Positions 24,750 to 32,290 of a stretch of DNA of 64,000 nucleotides are shown in pieces (within the stretch, counting starts at the first letter, position 1; each line of letters starts with the position of its first letter). The notes below the pieces were generated by a model that worked only from the letters and a program-made list of their open reading frames with translations, made no database searches and was not told where the DNA came from. The translations under genes were made by a program, and so were the position numbers. Origin of the DNA: Rhynochetos jubatus (lineage: Eukaryota; Chordata; Aves; Eurypygiformes; Rhynochetidae); assembly GCA_027574665.1 (NCBI GenBank), contig CM050656.1:7329501-7393500 (forward strand). The letters are read 5' to 3'.

Positions 24750-24769
24750 GGGGGGGGGGGGGGGGGGGG
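24750..24769 (+). repeat. Homopolymer of 20 G
   Basis: There is an uninterrupted run of twenty G, followed by an AAGGGGAAGG-like purine stretch and A runs at 24.79-24.82 kb. The length is prone to sequencing error. If real, it is a strong quadruplex former. Confidence 0.9.
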
Positions 24770-24879
24770 AAGGGGAAGGTATTTGCAGGAAAAAAAAGAC
24801 CAAAAAAAAAAAACCAAAACCCACAGCAAACCCAAACAAAACCGCCAAGAAGAAGGGAGAACATTTTCTCCATGGTAAG

Positions 24880-25160
24880 CCAACATAAAGCAATTCTTTA
24901 AATGTTTCTTATTCGGTCTGATCGAGTTCTACGAATTCCCAATTAAATCAAATGAACTGAATAATTCTCCCCGGAGAGTAAAATTAGTGGCTGCGAATAA
25001 AATTAAATCGGATATTTTGACTTCGCGGCTGTATTAAATAAAGGTGTTATAACACCTAAATCACGAGGAGAGGGTGGCAGCTGCACACAGAGACAGTCGG
25101 GTGGGAAGGCGTTCATTTCCTAAAACACAAATCAATGTTTTAAAAGAGAGGGAGGGAGAG
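24880..25160. promoter_or_regulatory. Candidate conserved noncoding element with a perfect 16-bp palindrome
   Basis: This AT-rich island lies about 1.5 kb upstream of the DMRTA2 promoter. It contains AATTAAAT-type homeodomain cores at 24.94-25.01 kb and a perfect palindrome AGGTGTTATAACACCT at 25042-25057, whose two halves are AGGTGT, the T-box half-site core. A GGCAGCTGCAC E-box-like sequence is at about 25076. The regulatory role is inferred from composition and position. Confidence 0.45.
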
Positions 25161-25199
25161 GAAGGAGGATGTCAGTGTAAATAAAAACATTAAAAGTTT

Positions 25200-25580
25200 G
25201 AGGGATCTGCGGCTGTGCTTCTCGCAGGCACCACTCGAGTGTGGCCGGAGGGACGGGGCAGCGGAGCCGCAGCGAGTGCTGCTTGTCCTGCGGCGGGGCA
25301 GCTCCGCGGCCCTCCGCGGTCGTGCGCGCTTTCCCGGCCGCGGGGGAAGCGGTGGGCACCTGCGGTACGCTCAGAGCAAAGCCAGCGCTTATCTGTCCTC
25401 CCGGTTCGGGGTCCCGATCGCCGCGGGGACGGGCAGCTCGCCCGGGGGCAGCCCCCCGCAGCCCACCCGGGGAGGCGCGGCGGGAAGAACTCGCCGCGAG
25501 TGACCGCGCGGGTGGGGATGCTGGGGCGGCGGAGAGGAGGGCCTTAGCGACCGGCGAGCTGCAGACGGGTCCCGCTACGG
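25200..25580. other. CpG-rich block preceding the DMRTA2 promoter region
   Basis: GC content and CpG density are high, with AT-rich sequence on both sides. Open frames on both strands (for example 25132-25698 minus, 25241-25732 plus) overlap each other and translate to low-complexity sequence. They are not supported as genes. Confidence 0.6.
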
Positions 25581-26041
25581 GGAAGGGGTTAGGGACACAT
25601 GTAACAAAGAACTTTAAGAAGTGCCGAGGAGGATGGAGATCCCTCGTGGGAAACGGGGGAGAGCCCTGGGGAGAGGAGACGGCGTTATTTCCCACCAAAG
25701 GGCTACGTCCTCCCCGTTACCAGCCAAGCTGACGTCAAAGCCGGGTGGTTAATGCTAAAACAAAAGCTTCGGGGTTAATATACTGTTACCAGCCCGACAG
25801 CCTCCTCCTCAAAAATCAGCCCCTCGGGTTGATTGTCCCTGCGGGGAAGGCGCCTGTTGAACACGTAGTCACGCAACCAGCTGTCAGGAGAAAGAACGAA
25901 CTTCACTTTCTGGAGAGCGAAGGGCGGGCAGGGTTCTCCCAGGCTGCGGCGCAGCGAAAACAGGGAAAATCATACTCACCTCGAGCTTCTCCTATTGCAG
26001 CAGCACCTGGATAATAACGCACCAACCTGCAGTTGTGGAGT

Positions 26042-26230
26042 GAGAGAGAAAGGGGAAGAGGGGAAGGAGAAGAAGAGGGGAGAGAGGGAAGGAAGGAAGG
26101 AAGGAAGGAAGGAAGGAAGGAAGGAAGGAAGGAAGGAAGGAAGGAAGGAAGGAAGGAAGGAAGGAAGGAAGGAAGGAAGGAAGGAAGGAAGGAAGGAAGG
26201 AAGGAAGGAAGGAAAAGGGAAGGAGAGAGG
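26042..26230 (+). repeat. 189-nt pure purine tract with (GGAA)32 microsatellite
   Basis: Positions 26042-26230 contain only A and G. The core at 26087-26214 is 32 uninterrupted GGAA units (128 bp). The tract lies about 0.4 kb upstream of the CCAAT boxes of DMRTA2. Such tracts are polymorphic, can form triplex (H-) DNA, and each GGAA is an ETS-factor core. The apparent open frames here are repetitive translations, not genes. Confidence 0.97.
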
Positions 26231-26607
26231 CATCGTTATGTATTATTAGAAAACTAAGTCTCCAAGGGGAGGGAGGAGATCATAAATTGAATTGTCACCT
26301 TCCACAGTATATTTTCCCCCACCCTTCTGCCAAGTGACACCCAGGAGAAAAAAATCAAACAGTTGGCAAGGCAAATGCCCTTTCCGCGGGATGAAAAAAA
26401 AGAGAGAAAAGCCAAACTCTCAGGTAGCGCGAAACCGGTCAGGTTTTTGCTGGCACGCACGCGGACGCACGCAGCAGGAGCACACGCACACGCGCGGACA
26501 CGGCTCGCCCCGCGCTCCCCGCGGGTCCCCCCCAGGACCCTCCCGGCTCTCCGCGGGCGCGGCGCGCTCGGGCAGCCGCCGGGCGGACGCGGCGGGCCGG
26601 CGGGCGG

Positions 26608-26612
26608 CCAAT
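26608..26612 (+). promoter_or_regulatory. DMRTA2: CCAAT box 1 (GGCCAATCAGAG)
   Basis: CCAATCAG is a full NF-Y consensus. It is followed 29 bp downstream by a second CCAAT box in the same orientation, close to three helical turns, a spacing often seen for cooperating NF-Y complexes. It lies within the CpG island just before the inferred start region. Confidence 0.7.
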
Positions 26613-26636
26613 CAGAGCGGCGCTTCCCGCCCCTGG

Positions 26637-26641
26637 CCAAT
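26637..26641 (+). promoter_or_regulatory. DMRTA2: CCAAT box 2 (TGGCCAATAGCA)
   Basis: This is the second NF-Y type motif, 29 bp after the first and about 10 bp before the SOX/DMRT-like ACATTGTTG at 26652-26660. Both boxes suggest that transcription starts roughly 60-150 bp downstream. Confidence 0.65.
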
Positions 26642-26653
26642 AGCAGGCGCCAC

Positions 26654-26697
26654 ATTGTTGTCAAATGTTGCCTAATGGCAACGCGGGGCGCAACAAT
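26654..26697. promoter_or_regulatory. DMRTA2: Nested inverted repeat in the DMRTA2 core promoter
   Basis: The inner palindrome is GTTGCC-TAAT-GGCAAC at 26667-26682, made of two RFX X-box half-sites with a 4-bp spacer (the usual X-box spacer is about 2). The outer arms are ATTGTTG at 26654-26660 and CAACAAT at 26691-26697, exact reverse complements and SOX-like. The two palindromes are concentric to within 1 bp. Binding by RFX or SOX is inference from motif knowledge. Confidence 0.6.
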
Positions 26698-26699
26698 AG

Positions 26700-26912
26700 C
26701 GCGAGTGGCGGCGGGCGGCGCGGCGGCCAGCGCGCTCTGCCTGCAGCTCCGGCCGCGCGGGCCGCACGCGCCTGGCGGCGCGGGGCGGCGGCGTCGTCTC
26801 CAGGGGGGCGCGGGGGTCTGCGCCGCTCCGGCCCTGCCCGCTCCGGCTCTGCCCGCTCCCGTCGGCTCCGCTTGCTCAAACGCCGGCTGCCTGCTCGGAG
26901 TCGCCGCGGCGG
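26700..26912 (+). other. DMRTA2: Inferred noncoding exon 1 of DMRTA2
   Basis: A strong splice donor (GG|GTGAGC) lies at 26912/26913 downstream of the CCAAT boxes. A plausible acceptor (TTTTTCTTGTCTTAG) ends at 27318, upstream of the start codon. Mammalian DMRTA2 has a noncoding first exon, which supports this model. The 5' end is only an estimate from promoter motifs. If the intron is not used, the 5' UTR is continuous to 27633. Confidence 0.45.
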
Positions 26913-27464
26913 GTGAGCCCAGCCCAACCGGGCCGGGGGCGGGGGGTCCCCTGGACGCGGGCTGCCGGCCCCTCCGCCCGGCTGCGGGGCTCGGGAGCCC
27001 CGATTTTTATTTTTTGTTGTTCTTCTCTGCCGGACGTCAGCCTCCGCGGCTTGTGGCGAGGGATCCTGTCGTTGAAGGTGCCGGATTGCTCTGTGAAGGG
27101 ACACTTTTAATCTGTGATCGTAGTTAAAGGGGGAGCTGAGTTTAGGGAGCAGCTCGGGTTTCCACCGGGGCGCTGCGGGCAGCGGCGGACCCGCAAGCGC
27201 GGACGGGAGAGCTCGGCTGTGAGCCCGGCGCGATGGACGCGGTGCTGCCCTGGCAGATGCGCACGGAGGGACAGGAAGCCCTAGAGGTCTGAGTTGTCTT
27301 GGATTTTTCTTGTCTTAGATTCGTTTTTCGGGAGCGGAGGGGGAGGAGGGCTCGGAAAGGCTCCCGACGGCCCCCTCCTCACTCCAGCCCCACTCGGGAG
27401 CCGCGTGCCGGGGCAGGGCGACGGGGGCGGCGAGGGAGGCGCGTGGATAGGCGCGGGGCGTTGC

Positions 27465-27503
27465 ATGCCCGCACCCGGGGCTCCGTGCGCCCCTCACCCG
27501 TAA
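27465..27503 (+). other. Upstream ORF in the DMRTA2 5' UTR (12 codons)
   Basis: An ATG at 27465 opens a 12-residue frame ([12 protein letters not shown]) ending in TAA, 130 bp before the main start and downstream of the inferred acceptor at 27318, so it should remain in the mature leader. A second one, 19 residues long (MDAVLPWQMRTEGQEALEV, 27233-27292), lies in the inferred intron and would count only in unspliced or alternative leaders. Translation is unproven. Confidence 0.35.
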
Positions 27504-27633
27504 TCGCGCCCGAAGGCGCCGGGAGCTCCTCCGCGTCCGGGCGCGGGTGCGCAGCGGGGACTCCCCCCGCCCCTGGTTGCTTTGGGGGAGGCCGGGGAGA
27601 GGGTGTCGCTCTATCGGGGCGCGCTTTACCAGG

Positions 27634-29213
27634 ATGGAGCTGCGGTCGGAGCTCCCCAGCGTGCCGGCCGCGCCCCCCCCGGTACCCCCCAGTTCCGTGG
27701 CGGCGGCAGCGGCGGCGGCGGCGGCCACGCTGCCGGTGAGCGTGGCCGGGAGCTTATTGCGGGCCCCGCCGCTGCTCCTGCGGGCGGCGGAGAAGTACCC
27801 GCGGACGCCTAAGTGCGCCCGTTGCCGCAACCACGGCGTGGTGTCGGCGCTGAAGGGCCACAAGCGGTACTGCCGCTGGAAGGACTGCATGTGCGCCAAG
27901 TGCACCCTCATCGCCGAGCGCCAGCGCGTCATGGCAGCGCAGGTGGCGCTGCGCCGTCAGCAGGCGCAGGAGGAGAACGAGGCCCGCGAGCTCCAGCTGC
28001 TCTACGGCACGGCCGAGGGGCTGGCCCTGGCAGCCGCCAACGGCATCATCCCGCCGCGGCCCGCGTACGAGGTCTTCGGCTCCGTCTGCGCCGGTGGCGG
28101 CGGCGAGGGAGGCGCCGGTGCCTCAGGTAAGGCCGCGCTGTGCGCCCTCGGGATGGGAGCGGGGAGCCCGGGACCGGCGGGGGAAGGGGCCGGGAGAGGC
28201 GGTGGCGGGGCGCAGACCTGCAGGCGGCATCCCCCGGCGGAGCGGGCGGGTGGCCCCGCCGACGGCCGGGGCGCTCCGCGGGGCCCGCATAGGGCAGCCG
28301 CACTCACGGGTCTCTCTCCTTTCCCCCCACCCGCCCCGCAGAGTCCAAGATGCAGAAGTTCGAGCTGTTCCCCAAGACGCTGCTGCCGAGCCGCGCCGTC
28401 ACCCCGCAGCAGGCGGGCGGGAAGCCCCTCTCCCCGGACGGCGAGTCCGTGCCCGGCACCTCCTCCCCAGAAGCTCGCCACGGCTCGGGCTCAGAGAACG
28501 GGGACGGCGAGTCCTTCCTGAGCTCGCCCGTCTCCAAGGGCCCGAAGGAGGGGGAGGAGAGCCCGGGCTCCATCAGCCCGCTGGGCTCGGACTCGGGCTC
28601 GGAGGCGGACAAGGACGAGCAGGACCCGTCGCCCTCGGCCGGCGGCCGGCAGCGGACTCCCATCGACATCCTGACGCGCGTCTTCCCGGCGCACAAGCGC
28701 AGCGTGCTGGAGCTGGTGCTGCAGGGCTGCGGCGGGGACGTGGTACAGGCCATCGAGCAGATCCTCAACAACCGCGGCCCGGAGAAGGGCCCCGAGGAGG
28801 GCTGGGCTCGGGACGGCGCCTTGCAAGGCCTTCCGCCCACCCCCGCCGCCGCCCACCACCGGCCCTTGATAGCCGGAGCCATGGCCCCCGCCATCGGCAC
28901 GCTGGGCAGCCGCTCCGCCTTCTCTCCCCTGCAGCCCAACGCCACGCACTTCGGGGCCGAGGCCGGCGCCTACCCGCTGGGCACCCACCTGGGACTCAAC
29001 CCCCTGCGCCTCGCCTACTCGGCACACAGCCGGGGACTGGCCTTCATGACCCCCTACTCCACGGCCGGGCTGATGCCCACCCTCGGGTTCCGGCCACCCG
29101 TGGACTACGCCTTCAGCGACCTCATGCGGGACCGCTCCGCCGTGCACAAGGAGCAGGTCTACTCCGGCGGGCTCTACGGGCCCATGGTCAACAACACCCC
29201 CGAGAAGCAATAG
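27634..29213 (+). CDS. DMRTA2: DMRTA2 (DMRT5), doublesex/mab-3 related transcription factor A2; two coding exons
   Basis: The CDS is join(27634-28126, 28342-29213), 454 residues. The donor is CAG|GTAAGG, the acceptor CCCGCAG, and the split codon is Glu165. The ATG has A at -3 and G at +4. The N-terminus [10 protein letters not shown] and the C-terminus [14 protein letters not shown] are diagnostic of DMRTA2. A nine-Ala run spans residues 23-31. The DM zinc module, about 55-115 ([20 protein letters not shown]), has Cys61, Cys64, His76, Cys80, Cys85, Cys87 and Cys90 among its zinc ligands and a basic recognition tail. The DMA (CUE-like) motif at 269-308 ([11 protein letters not shown], then [20 protein letters not shown]) marks the DMRTA subfamily. 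The factor acts in the nucleus in cortical hem, dorsal telencephalon and neural progenitors. Mammalian proteins are near 540 residues; the shortfall lies mostly in Ala/Gly-rich linkers between conserved blocks. No defect is seen. Confidence 0.98.
28127..28341 (+). other. DMRTA2: DMRTA2 intron between the coding exons (215 bp)
   Basis: This is a GT-AG intron with donor GTAAGG and a pyrimidine-rich acceptor (TCTCTCCTTTCCCCCCACCC region) ending at 28341. It is very GC-rich and, at 215 bp, short. It separates the DM-domain exon from the DMA-domain exon, the split I recall for DMRTA2 genes. Confidence 0.93.
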
Positions 29214-29689
29214 CGGGGGCGGCTCCCTAAAACTCATCCGTGTAGAGGTAGCTAGGTGGGCACGGGTGGACGGACACAGGTGGCTTTCTCTCCCCTCTCC
29301 CCCGTACAGGCGACGGTTGCGTGCGGAGCCCGGCGCGGACAGACGTAGGTGTGTTAAAACGGTGATAAAGGTGCACTTTCATTGTCCAGACATGAGTCAC
29401 TCTTTGTTGCTTATGGCCATGAGCATGGATATCCTTGGTGCGTCGTGGGGTGCGTCCGCACGCACGCGCACACGCTCTTTCCCACATGCATACATATATA
29501 TATGTATACTAGCAAGTGTATAATGTTATAAAATGGAAATCTAAGTTATTAATGTAACGCGTAGGTGAACTTGGTATTAACGTTAAGCTAAAGGTTAGAC
29601 AGCTCATTGTAATACTTACCAGGCATATAGATTAAACATATTGTCAAATTGAAAGCCTTTTCCTTCCCGCCCCCAGAAATGTTACGATC

Positions 29690-29697
29690 TGTATATA
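29690..29697 (+). promoter_or_regulatory. DMRTA2: Pumilio recognition element (TGTATATA) in the 3' UTR
   Basis: TGTATATA fits the UGUANAUA consensus exactly and lies within the inferred 3' UTR on the sense strand. Pumilio binding would destabilise or silence the mRNA. Functional use is inference from one site. Confidence 0.4.
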
Positions 29698-29869
29698 ACA
29701 CTGGAAAGTAGATATATCTGTAACTGTCCGTAGGACCCCGGCGCCCATGGTGTATGACGGTTTAATGAGCCTCCTTCATTTGTGATCTGCAAGAAAATTG
29801 CTTTCTTGTTCCGATGTAGCAAACTTCTTGCTGTTTCTAACAGGTAATTCTGTGTTTCCATTTCATAGA

Positions 29870-29875
29870 AATAAA
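29870..29875 (+). terminator. DMRTA2: Candidate DMRTA2 polyadenylation signal AATAAA
   Basis: This canonical hexamer lies 657 bp after the stop codon. The distal alternative AATAAA at 30069-30074 is followed by GCGAAGCG and then TT-rich sequence, so both could be used. Confidence 0.55.
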
Positions 29876-30094
29876 TGTTATTTTCTATTAAAAAAAAAAA
29901 ATATCGGTCTTATAAATGGCAAGTGGTATTTTATGAGACGGTGGAAGCGTGTTTTCCGAAAGTCATTTGACAAGTACAGTCAATATTTAAAGGGGTTTAT
30001 GCAATTAGTACAAACATGTTTACTACTTTTTATCACGGTCAAACCAGATATTCTTCGGAAAATTTATAAATAAAAGCGAAGCGTACAAACCAGA

Positions 30095-31299
30095 GCAATT
30101 TCCTTATCAACCAAAATTGTCAAATACGTTTATTTCTGGTTCTGGTATTTTTGTTATTTACGCCCGGGGGTGGGGAGGGGGGGAGGGAAATCAGGTATAA
30201 ATTTAAGCAGGATTTTTTTCCTTAGATATCTTGCCGATTTTTGTCACGTTTAGGAAAATTGGCATTGTCCTAGAGAAGAAAAGCACGGCTGAAGCGAACG
30301 CCTGCCTTGCCGGCTGCGGGTTCTGTAGCATCGGAGAGGTACTTTTCCCTCATATCTGAAATGTGAATGCGCGTTTCAATTGTTTCTATCTCGACATACA
30401 CAATAATGACGGTTTGTCAGAACTTAAAAGTGTGTTTGTGACAGTCGTGAATAAGTTATGACACCGGAAGCTCAGTGCAAGGGATATACGCAGGGGAAAT
30501 TTCGCTGGTTTCTTCTTGGAGCTGTGTGTCCTTCCAAATCTTCCCCCTCAATTCAAGACTAAAGGCGACAGGCGTGGGTTGGGTTTTTTGTTAGTTTTTT
30601 GTGCATTTCTTTTTTTTCCCCTCAATGATTCCAACTATTCTTCAAGACAGAAAAGTGGGAAAGGCGTTCCTCCCTCTATTTATTTACTGCGATGAGAGGA
30701 GAGGCAGTGCAGTCCCCTGCGCATCCCGAGCCCCTGCGCATCCCGAGAGGCAATCCGTTCGCAGGCCGGAGCGCGACTTTCTTACCAGTCCTGGGAGTGC
30801 TTGGCCCAGGAAAACTGTTACTCACAAAGAACAAGTTCAGTGCATGGTTGAATTAAGACTGTAAAAGCTCCTGAAGTTGGTTGGTATGGAAACCTAATCC
30901 CACCGAACCGCTCCGTGGCACAGCTGGACTGTTTACTTTCCCACTTCAAATATAACTGTGTAAACATTGGCTGGGAGCTGACAGCACGGCTCCTACCAAC
31001 CAGTTCACATACTGGTGGGTCTGGGAGGAGACGCGTCCCGCCGTAGCTATTGAAGGAAGCCCCGGGGTAAAATCAAAGGACAGTGGCAAGTAAAACGCAA
31101 TTCTTCCTTCTCTCATGCAGTTGATCAAGCTGGATACAATTTTAAGATTTTCTTAAAAAAAGAAAAAAAGAAGTAAGTAAATACTACAGATTACACCTAG
31201 GTAAATACTTTCGACCCTGATCCATCCCGGGAGCAGCCAAATCAATATCACAAGGGAAACTTTTTAAAGTCTCGTGTTCCAAGAGCGGGTGAAACTTAA
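30095..31299. other. Noncoding flank downstream of DMRTA2
   Basis: No gene is recognised. The DNA is mixed AT-rich with retained CpG and carries a G-rich patch at 30165-30187. A short direct repeat at 30715-30750 carries two copies of CCCCTGCGCATCCCGAG-like sequence. There is an A-rich run at 31150-31175. Open frames are short and without similarity. Confidence 0.55.
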
Positions 31300-32060
31300 T
31301 ATTACTACAATAAAACGGTTTAATAAAGAAGGGCTTTAATAGTGAGCTAATTTGATTGAGTTTCCTAATTCCACTTTAATTGGAAAAGGAGTTGTCTGTT
31401 TGGTTATAAAGTGCCAGGGTTATGTTAGACTGGAAAAAAAGATGGACTTTGAGCATCTGAATAAACTTTTTTCCTCTTTTTTGGGGGGAGTGCTGGGGTG
31501 GTGGTGGGGTGGGTTGGCAGCTGACTTTTTGTGCAGGATGAGTTTCCATATCTAGGATTATGAATGGGCTACAAAGAGCTGCTACTTAAAGAAATCAGGT
31601 CGCCACATTTCTCCCATTCTAGCCCTGTTGAGAAGGGCTTAAGAGCTGTTGATTTAACTCAGCTCCCCTTTTAATTATGAAAGCCATTCTTGTGTAGTTA
31701 GCCGAGCAGGACAATTTATCGGAATTGTTGCCGTGTCTTGGAGGTTGGCTTGAGCTTGGATTTGTACAACCGACAATGGGGATCACGACGATTAACTTTC
31801 ATACGGATAGTTTAGGCTGTTAAATTGTGGGGGAGTAGGAGGAGGGGGTAAGAGAACCTGATACATTGTCCCTATTGAGGTAATTCCCGAAGATTAAAAT
31901 AATAATAATAATAAAATCCCTTGGGTTTGAAGCCGCCTCGGAGACATTTGTATACAGAAGCCTCTGGCAGAAAATAAAGTATTCAGGTCCCTTTTAGAGT
32001 AAAATAAAATGCTGTCACTTGAATAAAAATCCGCGGAACAGAGTATAAATTATTTGTGAA
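31300..32060. promoter_or_regulatory. Candidate conserved enhancer cluster with DMRT, SOX and homeodomain motifs
   Basis: This AT-rich, non-repetitive block starts about 2.1 kb after the DMRTA2 stop. It has homeodomain-type motifs near 31345-31385 (CTAATTTG, TTTAATTGG), a CTTTTAATTATG core near 31668, a SOX-type ACAATGG at 31773-31779, and TGATACATTGT at 31859-31869, a close match to the DMRT consensus. (AAT)n microsatellite copies lie near 31899-31915. CpGs are retained (for example GCCGCCTCGG near 31932). The motif calls are direct; enhancer function is inference. Confidence 0.5.
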
Positions 32061-32079
32061 GCAGAGAGGCTGCGGGCGA

Positions 32080-32290
32080 GCGCTCGCAAACTTCCCTGTT
32101 AATTAAATCTTAATCCACGGGTCGCGGGAAGCGGCGGGGCTGGAGCAGCGGCTGCTGTACAGCGGGACACGTTCCGCACTTCCATTAACTGCACTAGTGT
32201 TTAATATGAATCAGCCCTAATCCACAGCATAATAAAGATCAAATTAGACTAACCATTTAGTAGCGAAATGACATTCCTTCACCTAAAATG
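32080..32290. promoter_or_regulatory. Candidate conserved noncoding element with OTX and TCF motifs
   Basis: The block has two OTX/GSC-type TAATCC motifs at 32111-32116 and 32218-32223, a TCF/LEF-type AGATCAAA at 32236-32243, and further ATTAAAT/TTAATTAA cores near 32099. A GC-rich 40-bp insert lies between them. It borders directly on the CpG island at 32.29 kb. Its position downstream of a forebrain regulator gene makes an anterior neural enhancer plausible. Confidence 0.45.

Larger units (their letters stand above)
26400..29450. other. DMRTA2: CpG island covering the DMRTA2 promoter, exons and start of the 3' UTR
   Basis: GC and CpG density are very high and continuous from upstream of the CCAAT boxes through the coding exons. 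Whole-gene CpG islands are typical of Polycomb-regulated developmental transcription factor genes. The edges are judged by eye. Confidence 0.8.
29214..29895 (+). other. DMRTA2: DMRTA2 3' UTR (end estimated)
   Basis: The sequence falls from CpG-rich to AT-rich after about 29.45 kb. An AATAAA at 29870-29875 sits just before a T/A-rich stretch, giving a UTR of about 0.7 kb. A second AATAAA at 30069-30074 offers an extended form near 30.1 kb. The UTR holds a perfect Pumilio-type element TGTATATA at 29690-29697 and an 18-bp AT-alternating palindrome at 29490-29507. Confidence 0.65.

Noticed and set aside
25976-26249. Open frames of repeating EGRK / SFLP units
   Set aside because: They are pure translations of the GGAA microsatellite.
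26363-27127. 254-codon open frame over the DMRTA2 promoter
   Set aside because: It overlaps CCAAT boxes and the inferred noncoding exon; its translation is low-complexity and a composition artefact.
27547-27633. In-frame extension of DMRTA2 upstream of the ATG
   Set aside because: It has no ATG (it would need GTG at 27547), and [10 protein letters not shown] is the known N-terminus.
28094-29230. Long alternative frames over DMRTA2, plus strand (28094-29230) and minus strand (28304-28945, 28491-29237)
   Set aside because: They are shadows of the GC-rich DMRTA2 second exon and have no independent similarity. An antisense transcript exists in human, but nothing here demonstrates a protein.
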